Of a DNA stretch of 64,000 bases, positions 9,169 through 23,606 are shown piece after piece. A program made the translations under genes and the position numbers. The notes beneath the pieces are model-generated. The model was not told where the DNA came from. It was given only the letters and a program-made list of their open reading frames with translations, and made no database searches. This stretch comes from Trichostrongylus colubriformis (Eukaryota > Nematoda > Chromadorea > Rhabditida > Trichostrongylidae): assembly GCA_963978905.1 (NCBI GenBank), contig OZ022260.1:34923326-34987325 (forward strand). Reading direction: 5' to 3'. Positions within the stretch are counted from its first letter, which is position 1, and the number at the start of each line of letters is the position of its first letter.

Positions 9169-12100
9169 ATGTCGTCGTCATCTCCATATTCAGAGGCGAA
9201 GCCCATTATTCAACAAATTCCGGCCACTCCACCTAACCCCTCTGTCACCACCAATCAAGGCCAACCTCGTTCATTAACCCTTCCTGGAATGGGAATTCAA
9301 CGTCAACTACCCCCCACATCGTCAATGTATCCACCTGCTCTATTGGCACAGATGTTTCAGCCATATTTGAACGGCGTATTTCCTCCACCTGAAATCGCTT
9401 TTCACTTTATGAACCAACAACAGCAGCACCAATCCACTTCTTCGGCACAACCACCTCAGCCAACAGCTTTTGAGGTGGCTACGGCTGCTTTTGTGAAGCG
9501 AATGAACTCTATTCAACATCCTACCGAAGACCGGTAAGCCGCTGGATTACGGTATTATTGATTAGTTTTTGATCTTTCTGTTTTTAGAGATTCTGGTAAC
9601 GAATCATTGAGTTATGCTGGTTCTCCACCGCTTTCTGGCACCTCGTCGAACGAGTCTTCAAGGTATTTACATTTCAAGCATTCAATTTTGGCTTTAGCTC
9701 GCAATTATTTACGGCATTATTTTTTTAAGCTGAAAATCATTTGAAAATATGATGAGCATTTTTAACGGACCATTCTAGGTCGAACTCCTTTTCTGTATCA
9801 GCACTGTTGAAAACGGAACTGGTCGGCAAGACCAAACATGCTCTGTCTCCTACCCAAGAAGAGCAGAATCCCGTGCCGTCTCCATCTACTGACCCGCCAA
9901 AACCGTCTCCTCTGGCACAGGCCCCACCATCTCAGTTCCACACACCAACGCCAATGAAACCGCCACCGGCTCCATTTAATCCTCAAGGAATGGCGCCTCC
10001 AAATTTCCATCAACATCTACAGATGGGAAATTTTCCATTTCCACATTCATCAGGTAATTTTCGACAGTTAGTTTCTACCGTAATAATTGCGTAACTCTGC
10101 AATTACCTACGGATGTATGTGCCCTAGTTTTGACAGTAGCAGAGGATTTTTCTGTGATCGATTAGGTTAATTACAGCACCTGGCCCACTCGGACAACTCA
10201 CCAACTTTGGTTTCCCGCCAGGAACTCAAGGGTCTCTGACCCCGCAACGACCGCCACCACAGTCCGCCAATTATCCGGATCATTTCAGGGTAAGGATTGA
10301 ATATATTCAAAGGAAAAGAGAAAAAAAAAACTGCAGAGCACTGAAAATTAGGAAGTTGAAATGGGGAAAAGTAGGAAAATTAGTTGAAAATATTGAAATA
10401 TGAAAATGGGGGAGAAAATCAGAAAAAAAATTAAGAAATTGGAAATGGTGAGGACATTCCTTATTGTTAGCACATAAACGGAATACAAACTCAGAAATGG
10501 ACAAAGTATTATGAATCAAAAAAACAGTCAGGATTTTTCCGAGTAGGTTTTTGAGACTTCTTATATGAGAAAAAAGGGTACAAATAAATGGAGTATTCAG
10601 GCGAGAAGAACTTTTGCAAATGCAGGTTCAGAAAATGACTCCTCGTTTTTTACTCCCAGTGTCCTCTTTAGATCGGCACTTCTCAGATAAAATTTTGCAC
10701 GAAATCATTTTAAAAGATGAAGATTTGATGAAAAAAATAGATATTTTATTTATTCATAAATGAAACTGTAAAAATATTCTAAAACAGAATATTCAGATGC
10801 AGCCATTTTTCACAATGGGTATGCCTGTAAACGACAATTCCAATCAACGAGATGTTTGTGTGGTCTGTCATGATAATGCCAGCGGATATCATTACGGTGT
10901 AATGAGCTGCGAAGGGTGCAAGGTAAATCATTCCAAAGAGATTAGCCTTCAGCGGCAATCAATAACCACAAGTTGCGCCATGAATGCGACATTCACCGCG
11001 AATCTTTTAGACAGCGGTTGTAAGATGGCTTGTTCCCAAGTCACGTGAGATTCAGTTCTAAAATTACGGGACTTTTGACCCACAGCCACTTTCCAGTTTG
11101 TTTACAGCTTCCAAATAAACAAGCATAAGCTTTGGAAAGCTCTCGAAACTCTCCTAGAAAAGTTGTTTTTGCAGATGAAAATTTCCTAAACCAAGTTCGA
11201 ATGTTTTATTAAAAGCATAATTTTATTTTTTATTTACTATTTTCCAACACTACTCTACCACGTGAATTTAGGGTTTCTTCCGTCGAACGGTACAAAAGAA
11301 TATGGAATATACTTGTCATAAAGAGAAGACTTGTCCAGTGGATCGAGTCAGCCGAAATCGCTGTCAAGCGTGCCGTTTTCAAAAATGTCTCGATAAAGGA
11401 ATGTCCAAGGTCTGTTTCTATTTAATGACAAAATTGGAAAAGTGTAAAATTTAGAATTTTAAAAAATTCTATTTTAGGAGTCGGTCCGGCAAGATCGCAC
11501 TCGAAAGCGAAAAACCCATGATGACGATAAGGATGTGGAATTGGATGCGACTAGGGTAATGATGAAAACGGTGGAAGAAGTCGCGCAGGCGTATCGTGAG
11601 GCTTTCGGCGAAGGAATCACCATTCAAAATCCAGAGGTGATCGATAGTACTTATTCTGAATTTCACATTTCACTTGAAGATGTTAATCTCATTGTGATTT
11701 TATTTTTTATTATTTTTGGATTTTATTTACTGCACTCCGTTCCATAATGTCATTTACAGGATTTATTACAAAGAATTGGACACTTTGTTTCGAAAATCTC
11801 CCTCTTCAAGGAATACTCCGAGGAAATACTGGCTGCCAAAATCAGGGAAAGTGCCAAAGGATGCATGGTGAGTTGCTTTTTTGATTGAATTTCTCCCGAA
11901 AATTTGATGAATTTTGATTTGAAATTTTCCGATATTTCTGTGTCAACTTATCAACACTTCCCTTTTTTGATACTTTTTTTTCCCGTTTCATTGCAAGCAT
12001 ATGAATCATCCTTTTCGGTTGCATTTGCATTGGTAGCTAAAAGCATGCGACCTTTTGTCTACAGTTTCGAATGAAAAGTTGAAAAAAATTGTTGAATTTC

Positions 12101-13007
12101 AATCGATTTTTTTCATAAAACTTGTGAAGTAATTTGTGCATTTCCGCTAATAGCGCTCAAAAACGGAATATGGCACTGCTATGAATCTCGCTTGAAAGAC
12201 TCTTGAAAGATCTCTAGTCTCTTGAAAGAATATTGCACTGAATGGAATTAAATGAAGATCAATATTGTGCTCATTTATTCATTGGGGGACCGTAAAGAAA
12301 GAGAAAGACAAAAAACAGTGAAAATGAAGTGCTCGCATGGTGTTGGCGAACCATGGACGAGTGTAGAGGGGAAGGGTGCAAGAAGAGATAAAGTGCACGA
12401 TAAAGGGAGAGATCAGAGAGAGAGGCACCACCGCCAAGCACGAAAATGGAAGTATCGGTTCTTAGTTGGATGAACACTGATCACTTGCCCTGATGCCGAA
12501 AAACCTGCACAGTCACTCTTCTCACAGACCCCTATTTTACTGAAGTCGAGGCCTATAATGTGCTCCTAAGCACAGCTGCACGTGTAATTGACAGGCGAGA
12601 CTTTTTGGAGTTTCAGACAAAACAATCTAGTTTTTGTTCTCTTTTACATGGTCCTTCTCCGAAATACAATTCTCTCTTAATTTTCAAATTCGCCGGCAAA
12701 TCGAAATGCTTCTTTTCAGCTTCTCCGAAGCGCCTTCTCCGGTGAGGACACTCCAATTACGTCGGCGACCAGCCCGACATTGGTGGAAAGGCTCCGTAGC
12801 GGTCTCGGTCACATAGGACTGGAGGAGCTGGCACTACTTAGCGCTGTCCATATCGCCCAGTCTGACGGAGCCCACGGGAATGACAGCGTTTCTCTCAAGC
12901 TCACCGAGTGTCTTCAGACTCAAGTCCGTCTGAATAATCCGGAAAAGGAGAATTCTAGTAAATTTACTCGATTACTTTTCAAGTTACCTCTACTTGATGC
13001 TTCATAA
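9169..13007 (+). CDS. Nuclear hormone receptor, NR1/RAR-like DBD, truncated LBD
   Basis: A nine-exon model of 548 residues: 9169-9533, 9588-9662, 9779-10053, 10177-10289, 10797-10922, 11272-11409, 11478-11636, 11760-11867, 12720-13007. All junctions are GT-AG and in phase. Residues 1-276 are a Pro/Ser/Gln-rich N-terminal region. Residues 297-364 form a two-zinc-finger DNA-binding domain. Finger 1 is [20 protein letters not shown], and its P-box EGCKG is split by an intron after CEGCK. Finger 2 spans CHKEKTC to CRFQKC and is followed by [19 protein letters not shown] and SKESVR are RAR/NR1-like rather than typical of nematode HNF4-type receptors. The ligand-binding domain has the helix 3-5 signature ([13 protein letters not shown] to MLLRSAF) across the 852-bp intron 8, helix 8 ([18 protein letters not shown]) and helices 9-10 ([11 protein letters not shown]). 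It then ends, so helix 11 and the AF-2 helix 12 are absent. The product should be a nuclear transcription factor binding AGGTCA-like sites. The start is the first in-frame ATG; a further 5' exon is possible. Confidence 0.85.
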
Positions 13008-15575
13008 CGTGCACTTGTTCGATTGTATTAGGTTGTACCATAATTTTCTACACATTCGCCAAGATACCGAATCTATATTCTAACAACCGAATGGGAATTA
13101 GGGGCGATTCTGAAAATATGGTACCGTCACTGCGGTACGGTGAAAATGCAACGTTATTTCTTCAACTTTTGAAGCCCAGGTAGAACGTTTTTCGGTGGAA
13201 TTCTGCATGCATACATGTGGGGTTTTTTCGAGCATTACGCACCCAACGTTTGTCGCAAGGTTGGCGAAGTCGTTTCAACTTTGATGATAAACGGCGCTTG
13301 CGCCAAATTGTAGGGCCTATTCGTGGTTGAAATTATCAATTACTCCTACAGGTGAATTTCGTGGGTTTCTGTGGTCACATATGGTGAATAGTACTAGAAA
13401 TTTGTAATTATTCACAGGTTTTTCTTGTGAAATGAGTTTGTTTTCAAAAGTTTGTAAAATTAACGCATGGGTAAGAGAGAGTAGGCGACCTTCAGTAGAC
13501 CTATAGGGCCCCTGGAGAACAATCAGTGACGTTGTTGAGTATTCTGATTATCAAGACAATTTCTAATAATTCGTTGTAACGGGTATTATGTGAAGCCATA
13601 TGTTGCTCAATTCGAAACTACTGTGGCCGCACTTTATCAGTCTCATCCATTAGTAATCATAACGTTGTGCTTAAAACCAGGTGTACTCATATGGTTAATG
13701 ATTTCGGTTGTAATTGTTGAACTCGCTCAAAGTTACGAGTTTTCCATCCACATGGACTGTACAGAATTTTATATTGAATGAGATTAAATGAATTTTTTGA
13801 AACTAGCCTGTGTTTTTTTGATTCCTTATCATGCCAAATCAACAATTAAACCACAGTATTACCAAAAAGATAAAAGGTAATGGTGTTTAGAAAATCTGAG
13901 AATAGAGTTAACAGTAAGTGATCATGACACCTTGCAGATAATTTCTCGAAAGGCACGTTATTCGCGATAAGCTAGGAGCGCCTAAAAACCAAGCTAAGGT
14001 GAAGGAGACCAATTGTAAGGGTGGGGGGGGGTCGTTCCGTATTTTTCTGAGAATCTGAACGCAATTTCGAACCGTGAGTAGAGGCCACAGGTAAACTACA
14101 CAGAGTGGAACGGCGGTAAACATTTCTACTTCACGCTTATCATTCACCTTCGAATTGAGCAACCGACTATCTCTTGCATAAGAAAACCGCTCTATCCAGC
14201 TGGAGAATTACCGAGTACGCTTCAGCACGGATGGTGAGTTGATCCAATAAACCACTAAAAGTGTTCATCCACCACCAGCTTTGTCAGATATCAGTGCAGC
14301 ACAAAGACATACGGTGAGAAATTTGCTCTCGAAAGCAACCACCACGTAGCCCTTGCCACCAGCCCTTAAATACAGTTCCTTTCCTTCGAAAGAAATTGTG
14401 GATACCGGTACTCTAACATAACTGTCTCGGTTCATTGTAAAAAAAAATGAGTAAAAAATGGAGCACTCACAGAGAAACATTATGCATAAGCGAAGATGCG
14501 ATCCTACTTTAGCTGAAATGATCATCTTTGCCGGACATAAATGACGTCAAAGCAGACTGGTTCAAAATAGCGCCCAACCACTGACCAGGGGGCTGGCTAT
14601 ATCTTCTTCAGGGATCAGCAATTCAAAAGTTTATATTTATTGAACAGATGGCAATTCGTAATTTAAATTCAACAAAATCGCACACATCTCATTTACGCCT
14701 ACAAAGTTTCCGACAGAACAAACAAACAAACAAACATTCAACACAATTCTGAGATTTTCGGGGGGCACAACAAACAAACAATCAACCACCACTCGCATAA
14801 CAACTCGGTATCAATTTTATCCGTATTTGAATTTTAGAAGAATTTGCAAAGTGTGAAGGCCAAAACAAAGTTTTTAAATTAAAAATAAATGCTAATGACT
14901 AGGATAAAAACGACACCTGAACAATCACTGTCTTAATATTACAGCAATCACACCATCTCTCACATCATTAAAGCACTCACACTATGAATTGGTTACTTAC
15001 TACTGAATAATCTGACAACTGTTGTAATAGCTAGCAAGAATTTCACTATTGAGCAAATCATAACTATGATTATAAAACATTGTGAGAAAGAAAGAAATAT
15101 TTCGAGTTCAACAGGTAACAACCTAGCAAACACCCTAGCATAAATGAAATAGAATTTACGAAATGTCATTCACTCACTGGGACTCATTACTCGTACTCAA
15201 CCGGCTTAATGTAATCGACAAACATAACCGCAATTTTAGTACTTTTTTCATGAGGCGAATAGAAAAAAAAAACTAGAAATGAATTTCTGCGTAAGTAAAA
15301 CATTATAAGAAAAGAAAGCAACGAAGTTCTCAGCGCAAAAAAAAAAACGCACTCACACACATACCCGCAGCGGTAAATACGAACAAAGGCTAATGCATGG
15401 AGAACGGGATGGATATTTGAGTAAAGCAAGAAGACTTCGATGATCAGTGGAACTCTTTCACGCCAACACTCTCACATGGGGACTTTGCAGGCATAGCTAA
15501 TTATAGAACCAAGTAAACATGCAATATCAAATCCGACAATACCATGATACGTAAAATAAAGTACTATTCAAATAT
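13008..15575. other. Intergenic region between the receptor and importin beta-1 3' ends
   Basis: No supported gene. A poly-G tract (9-10 G) lies at about 14022-14031 and a degenerate CAAA array at 14718-14775. I looked for a missing receptor exon encoding helices 11-12 on the plus strand after 13007 and saw none. The two genes converge here. Confidence 0.35.
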
Positions 15576-18500
15576 TCATGCTGATGCGACCGCATTCATC
15601 GCTTTCTGCATCTCCTTTCTTGCCCAAATCGCAACGGATTTTGTCTTTGTTGTACGACTCTTTCGCCCACGATCGAGGAGGGCTTTTACCTATAAAGATG
15701 GCTTAAATACATAAAACCTCACAATAAGCCGATAGGAATAACGATGAAAACTGGAAAATATGGCTTTTCATTTCGAAAGATATAGGCTGGCACACGTAGC
15801 TGTAAAGGATGACCTTTGCAGACAGCCAATTTGCAAATAAGCGCAACGAGCCACTTCACATAAATTGCCACGAGCATGAGCAAAATATTGGGTAACATCT
15901 TTTAAACTATCATGCTAGCACTTCCGGTATCGGAGTGTGTGGCGCCGCTTCCATAAAGGTGGAAGCTGATTACTGTAACAATCCGCAATATAAAGTTTTA
16001 GTCAGCTGAGAATGTTGAACTAGTGATTGTCACAGCGAATCGCCCGCCACGCAACACTGCAAAAACGACCTCTCAAAACACTCGCCTGAACACTTGCAAG
16101 TCACCCCCGGGTATCGTAGTTGCACTTTAGAATTTTTCAAAACAGTCACGTTCTCAACCTAGGCACCAAAGCAACATGGAATACCTGGACTAAGGACATT
16201 GAAATCGAATCAATATTTCTCACATCAATATTTTTATCTACTTTAAAACACTGGTGGGAGCATAAATTCTCAGAAAAAAGGTGTTTTTAGCTCCAATTCC
16301 GCTCACCTTGTCGTTTGAGAGCTCCGGAGTAATTTCTTTGCCATACAACACAACGAGATCACCAATTAGACCAGACACTGAGGCAACCAGGCCATCCGAA
16401 GGGGGCACTGGCAGCGGTTCACAGCATCTAAAGACACATAAATGCATTTCAAATGCAATAAAAACTAACAGTGCATTACAAGTAACATCAATCTTCAAAA
16501 TGTGGAAACAACAAATTAATTTCTCAATATCAACAACAATAAAAAATGAGAGCAGACACATGATACTCACATTGCAATCATCTTGACCATGGCTGGCACG
16601 AAACGGCTCAGAGAGACCTTTGCCTGATTCTTCTAAAAAATTTAAAGTTGAACTCAAAGTCTTCTTAACAGTAAGTTAGACCGAACAACTGAGCGCTTAA
16701 GTCCGGAGATGCTCAGTTTCACGCATGAGTCTATTAATGCTTTGAATCAACTTTCTAATCACTAGTCACGAAAGAGTGATTTCAGCAGATTACAAATCTT
16801 GAACCTACCTTTTCCAAATCAGTGTCTGAACCGACGGGTCGCATTCCTTGTAGAATTCCTGTATAAGCCATGACACAATTCTCTCGCAATTTATCCACAT
16901 AATCCACCTGATCGTAGTCTTGCTGAAAACATGCACATCATATTCTCGGACTTCAAGCAGAAAACTTCGGTTTCTACCTATATCTTCCATCCATTACTCC
17001 ATTCCGTTCAGGTTATTACCGCCATCACAATAATCTGGCCCTTTTCGTTGTCATAGCCTCTATTGTTCCTCTCGGCTCTACTCCATAAGAGTTGGTGACC
17101 TCCTATTGCGTCACTGACCGCTTCCGCGTAAATAACATGACCCCAACACACATGCCGTGCACATCAGAGAACGACCTTCACAGCGAGCCGCTACACACGA
17201 GTCCTCAGGAATTTCGCACTCTTAGCAACAGGCACATATGGTTGAAAGGGGTGCACTCGCCAGTTTACTAGGCAGCATAGCTTACACACGCAAGAGCTCA
17301 AATAACTTCACCTCTCCTTATAATTTTAATGGAAGCAGTGATTCTCGTCAGGGAGCAGCCTTCTACAAAATCCCCTCTCAAATCCCGTCGCGAAAGCAAA
17401 GCCGTTTGTCTTCCACAACCCATTCCAAATCCACAGTACCAGCTCCTTCCCCGAAAATATGACCAGGTTCACAAAACTGTTCCTATTTCCCGACACCGCT
17501 ACCCTTTATCGCTCCATTATATGAACTATTACTCAACTATAGCCATAAGGAACCTGGACTTAGTGACCCCATCTTGTTTACGGATGCATCGCCGCGACCT
17601 CATGGGGCAGAAACCTGCCGTCTGTCCCACCTGACCGGGTCAGCGCGACGGCCTTTACGTAACCTCGCTGACCCTTTGCCTATAATCTGGGGAAACTACC
17701 TCAACCGTGCAACTTTCCCTCGAAAATCAATTTTGGACAACAATCAGAATCATGTTCGCGTCATCGCCCATCCTCGCTGACAAATCAATCGAAGTCAAGC
17801 TTTTGAGCATGGTGGTTTCCGCTTAAACTTATAAAATTGGACTGGCGGAAATCCAGAGCTTATTGCAAGAAGGACAGCAATTTCGATGCCAGTTTCAATG
17901 ATTATCTTAAAAAGGAGAACAAATTCCGAAGTTAGCTGAAAACCTTCCTAACGACCATAAAAATGGAATTTAGAAGAAATCTACATAAATGCGAACTAGG
18001 CGAGTGTTATTCGCTAAATGTGCTAGCGCATTAATCCCTTCCATCTCACCGAACACTGGAGGTGAACCACAACACTAGAGTCTTCAAAAATCACGGAAAT
18101 TCAATACGAAGCAAGGATTCCAAAACGGGAGTTTGATCTGCATGTGAGATGGGAATAGTAGAAAGCGCGGCCATTATTTGCACAGTGAATGACAACATTT
18201 CCGCAACTGACTGGAAAAGCTCCATACTTGAACAAGTCCCCATCAACAAAGGCAAGAAGCTCTTTTTTTGCGTGCCTCATAAAAAACGAGTAGTCCACAT
18301 TACGCAAGATTTAGTGTATTACTTTCCCAGTTTTCGAGGATTCGAAAAGAACAAACAAGGCCATATGAACGAGTGAGTGGGCTTTCTGTGATTCGCTATT
18401 CCCATAGAAGCACATCCAAGAGTTGATAAAAAGTTACTAGGGTACGTAGAGTACATGTGACTGCGAATGATTTCATAAAGCCAATAATCTGTTGTAAGTC

Positions 18501-21500
18501 AGGAGCCCATGCCCAAACTCAGCCTTCACCCAGCTTTCCTAGTTACAAAACGTTCATTCACTTACCGGGTTTGTCACAATGGCCGCTGATGAAGCTTCCG
18601 CAAGCATAGACATCACAATATGTATGTAACGCTCAAAATGTATTCCAATCGCCAAGGCAATATCGCCAAAACATCCGAGAATCGTCACTTTAACATCCTT
18701 GTCCAGCCGTGGGCTCTGATTATAGCACATGTTTACGAAATACAACGAGAAAGGTTTTTAGAGCACTCTTCACTGCACGAAAGAAGAAAGTTCTGAATAT
18801 CTTCCACACAAAATACGACAGTCTTTAAAACCAAAGGCTCATACAATGCATTGAATTTCATGAAATGGAAGCAAGCTACCGGTAAGGAAACAGTTCATGT
18901 CAAAATGAAGAGAAAAGGTGGCTATCACACTGCTTCAGTAATAGAACTAAATCCCCTAGACGAACCTGCAGGCTTTGTACGAGTGTATTCATGATGTCAT
19001 CCAGAGCTGGTGCAATATTCACTTCGATAGCGCGACACATATCTGTGACTAATCCCACTGCAGCAGCACATACCTTAAAATAATCACTACCTATGACAAA
19101 AATTAGAAATATTTCGCGAAAGTCACCTGTGGTTCTTCGTGATTGGCTAGGGCTCTCATCAGATGAGGTTTCAGCGCATCAATGTAAGCGATGAAGCCGT
19201 TGTTCAATGCTGTAAAATATAACACTATAGAAACAATAGGACTAGTAAATAAAATGAACTAACATGAAATAAAGGAACAATAAAAAAATTATGGTAAAAG
19301 AGAGACAATCAGAACAAGAGAAAAAATGATAGCCCCCACTTTCTGCCAAAACGGACACAGCCAGAAGAGCTTCTTCCATCACACTTCCACCCCCTTTGTT
19401 ATTAGAGGTACGGTTCATGATCTGCACGAGGCCATTCATAACGTGCTCTCCAACCAACGCAGCATCTTCAGGACGCATCTTACGCAGCACTGACTGTAGT
19501 GTTGCACACAGCAGCGACTGGAGATCCATAAGTTGATTCTGTAGGAAAGGTGATTTTAAAAGATATCTCAAAATCCATGCAGACCACGTTTTCATAGCCA
19601 CCAGGAACAGTGTTATCTTAGAGAAATCAAGACCGTATTCGAATTACAATTTCTGTAGAAAGCCATATGTGTACTTCATAAAAAAGTCTGATTTATCAGA
19701 ACATCAGTACCTTATCGGAATTAGACGTTGTGGTTGCCTCCATATTCAACAATTGCTCCAGCTTTTTCAACATTAATACGGTAGTGTTCTGTACAACCGG
19801 GTAGCAATCCTTTGGTGAATTCTTGATGAGCTCCATCAACGTTTCGAAGGCGGCAAGCCGTAAATTCGACTGATTACCATCGGTTCTAAAAGAGTAAATG
19901 AAGAGGAGTAAGCATCAAATGACGAACAATTGAAGAAAATACATGTATATTGTGATCGAAAGAAAAGCGGTACCGAACCTGTCCGTTGTCTTGATCAACT
20001 CGCTGACCATAGCTTCAAAGCAAGGAGAAAGCGCATAGGTATCAGGCTGCCCAGTGCTATCAGTTCCTTGTCCACAGGCAATATCATACGCTGTTTTCAC
20101 AAGCGCAACCAAGGCCTTAAATTACTTATGAGGAAAAATATGTCAACGTCTTACCATAAACACAACTCACCCAGCAAACATTAGCTGCTACGCGTGGTTC
20201 TTGATGAAGCCCCTGGCTGAGAGCCGGCAGCAGCCGTGCCAACATGCCATCCTTGTTCACTATTTCCGGGCAAATCTCAAGCACACGACCAATTGTCCAT
20301 GCAGCGGTATCACGAATCGTTACCTAAAAATATTGTTTTGAATTAATGAATCCACAATGTAATGTGCGAAAATTTTGAACACTAGGTACGGCCGAGAACA
20401 GATCTATACAACTAATAGTAGAACGGAAAATGCATACATTTTTCTCCGCCATGCTATCGATAAGTGCAGGCATTGCTTGATCGACTAGGGTCATCAACTT
20501 AGCAGGATCCGGTCCATCAAGAATACTTCCAAATGCCATAATCGCTGCTTCCTTGATATAGCAAAGACGTCAAACACCATTAAATGATGGTCAAAGGTGT
20601 GATGGTAGTACCCTTACTTTATACTTCCAATCTGTACTACTAAAATGCTTGAGGAACGGCATGACTGATTCCAGAATCGTATCGCCAACGCACTGTGCCA
20701 TTAACATTATACAAACACCTGCTGCTTTCGATGGAGTCCAATCATCATCGTCGTCATTTTCATCTGCAAGCTTTCTTTTATACTAGAAGCATGATATATG
20801 ATACGAAACACCAAGAAACCTTGATGAGTGAGAATTTCAAGCATTAAAGGACAGATGTGGGAGACAGCTCCCTTGGCGTAGTGCCGCGACACCTGTTCCG
20901 GAACCCGGTTATTCTCAGCAGCCTGGAAACGCAACGTCAAATAACTATTAAAAGGAGAACTGCTCGCTTTTCACCTCTTCCGCTTCCAAACTCAAGGTGA
21001 TTTCTTCCTCGCACACGTTAGACCAGAACTCTATTCCTTGCAAAGCAACTTCCGGCACATCCGAGTTGATCGCTTGCAGAGAAATCTATGATAGAAAGTT
21101 AGATACGGAGAATTTTACACTTAACAGAAAGAGAATGCTTTGAACATCTATCGGCGGCGATAGAGCTGGCTCATTCCACACAGTCAAATTCGGCTCGAGG
21201 CTAGTCCAATATACTCAGAAAAAAATGGGATAAGTTAAAGGTGACTTACAGCGAAGAGCGCAGATCCCATATACTGCTCCATGAACTGATAATACAGCGA
21301 CATTATTCGAACCAGGCACTGCAGAGCAGCGACTTTCACATGTGTATCGGTACATTGTGTAGCTTCACAGACAACTTGCATGATTATATGCCTTTCGGCC
21401 TGAAATATTCCAAAACATTTAAGAACGACGTAATCACATATTGTAAGAAATCGATCTTGCAATCCGAACGAAGCCAGAATTACAGAGAAAATTCAACAAA

Positions 21501-22970
21501 AACCAATCTAGAGCCACTTATCAAATCTGAAAAGTGATCACATACCTCCATCCCGAAGTTCTTCTTGGTGAATTCTAAGGAATTCAAAAGTGCATTCGTG
21601 GCAGCCAGACGCACATGAAACGACGGCTCCTCCTTTCGCATACCGTGAACTATTGCCGTCAGAATTGAGTTGGATTGTTGTTCAAGTACCTTGAAACACC
21701 GTCAAACTAGGGAAGTTCGGTGATGTCAGATCAGAGAAGTAAGATCTTCCGTTCAAGAAAACAGATGAAAAACCCACTGCAGCATCAATGTCTTGACAGA
21801 TGTAACCCAAGGTTTCAAGAGACGATTCCTTCAAGGATGCTGTACTCCCGGGATTCGTCACACTAGTACGTAATGCATCGATGACGTCTGGCCAGAGCTT
21901 AAACGAGGAATAATAGAACCACGGCGAATGAGTGGTGAATAAAAGGAATCAAATTTTAAAAGCCTGACAGCTGAACAGCAACATATTGACACACTGTTCT
22001 CGTTTTAGTTTTCTGCTGGTTGCTGAAGAGCCTAGAGGCCTATATTTAAGCACACTGTAGGATAGCAAAAGGAAACTTACACCGGATGGAAGCTCTGCGC
22101 AAGCGATTGCTGCCACACACTGCGCTGCAATTGAAGGCCGGAAAGGCTCAGTCCCGAGCGTTTGAACGACAAGTAATTTAACATGAGTGCGAATATCGGC
22201 TGGGAGTGCCAACCACCTAAATGCATCAAGGAATTAGAGGTGTGCTAGTGACTCCTGCCCGAATCTCACAAATGGGATGACTGCTATAGATCAAGTTTAA
22301 TGAGCTCTGCTAAGGAGAAAGCAACTCTCTCTGATTTTTGTTCACCATCCTATCATAGCAACTATAATAATAAGATTCAAAGGATATTGAATGGAGACAA
22401 AGTGTGGTTACATGGATGGATACCACAGAAGTACATTGACTGCACATGTTATCCCAGCAATGCTGATGCAATTTTAAGTCTTCCTGAATCCTGAACCCTA
22501 GAGCAAAATGAGTCGAGGACTGAGAAAGGCGAACCTGTTGAGGTACTGAGCTCGTGTTTCTTCTTCCTTCGCATAGAGAACATTCTTCAACTGTAACCCA
22601 GCTGCTTGGCGAGCAAAAGGTTGACAATTTTCCGAGCGAAGGATGACGCTCAACTCTTTCACAAAGGCAGGCTAAAAAAGAATAAAGGTTGAATAGAAAT
22701 ACTGAGCCTTTGAGGCAGACCGATTTTGATGGTTTTTTTGGCAAACGCAGAACTTACATAAAAGCAAGAATTCGACAACTTACGAAATCTCGCGTTGACG
22801 CGTCACTCAGGAACTCTAACGCTCTTTTCTGGTCCTCCTGATCTACAAGTTACAATTCAAGGATAGGAACAATCACAGCTAGATGACTGAATTGAAAAAG
22901 GAATCGCAAGAATAAATGACTCACTTTGAGAGATAGTTTTTTGCAGCACGTCTAGCAGCAATTGGGCCAT
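15576..22970 (-). CDS. imb-1: Importin subunit beta-1 (karyopherin beta 1)
   Basis: A complete 22-exon gene of 893 residues, close to human KPNB1 (876). Exons in order: 22970-22925, 22842-22784, 22671-22535, 22216-22081, 21897-21778, 21689-21546, 21399-21250, 21085-20975, 20922-20820, 20763-20618, 20551-20438, 20323-20171, 20115-19979, 19885-19711, 19538-19340, 19209-19127, 19073-18966, 18715-18566, 16922-16809, 16632-16571, 16427-16307, 15689-15576. All are GT-AG with matching phases. The N-terminus is [15 protein letters not shown]. Diagnostic blocks are [17 protein letters not shown], the acidic [17 protein letters not shown] loop in HEAT repeat 8, [17 protein letters not shown] and [10 protein letters not shown]. 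The C-terminus ends [22 protein letters not shown] repeats run throughout. The protein carries importin-alpha/NLS cargo through nuclear pores and releases it on binding RanGTP. The symbol follows the C. elegans orthologue. Intron 18 (16923-18565, 1643 bp) is the longest. Confidence 0.96.
16923..18565 (-). other. Long intron 18 of importin beta-1
   Basis: This 1643-bp intron separates the exon ending IVTNP from the one starting [10 protein letters not shown]. Its plus-strand frames (17238-17780) show no signature and are taken as chance. No terminal repeats were recognised. Confidence 0.5.
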
Positions 22971-23419
22971 TTTTAAGAAAGGCACCAAAGACTAAGAAAG
23001 AATACCTAAACAAACACAAATATAATCAGAAGAATCCCAAGTGTCTGACATTCCCATAACAGGTTAATCTACTAGACGCAAGGTCTCCGACTCATAAAAA
23101 CATCAAAAGGAAGAACAAACTAGGTGGCAAACCACGAAAAAATAACAGACTGCCGAAAGACCGAAACGTGAAATACGAAATGAGGTTTGGAATAAAAATA
23201 TCAGAAGAAAATAAACGACTTGGAATAAAAAATAGCAAAGAAAATACCCGAATACATTTAGCACGTACGAAATCCGTCTGTTAATATTCAAAAAACACCG
23301 CTAAACGACGTGATAAAAAGGAAGTTCTTGGTGGGACCCAACAGCTCAATATCTCGTTTAGGTCAACTTAATAGTGCTGCCTTTTGAGAGATTTAGTACT
23401 CATTGAACGTTTAGGCAGT

Positions 23420-23606
23420 GTTCACAGTTTAGGAATTTGTGGAATTGCAGAATTGCGGAATACGATGAAGATACGCATCGACTGGGAGGATTGCGGAACT
23501 TGCGGAATTTGTGGAAAAGCATTAGATACGTATCGACGCTTTCCACAATTCTTCATTTCCGCAAATTCCGCGATTCTGCAATCCCGCAAATTCCAAGACT
23601 GTGAAC
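23420..23606. repeat. 187-bp foldback MITE
   Basis: The left end (GTTCACAGTTTAGGAATTTG, then TGGAATTGCAGAATTGCGG) and the right end (CCGCGATTCTGCAATCCCGC, then AAATTCCAAGACTGTGAAC) are inverses over about 40 bp. The interior has AAGATACGCATCGAC and TTAGATACGTATCGACG, linking it to the copies at 1165-4620. Confidence 0.7.
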
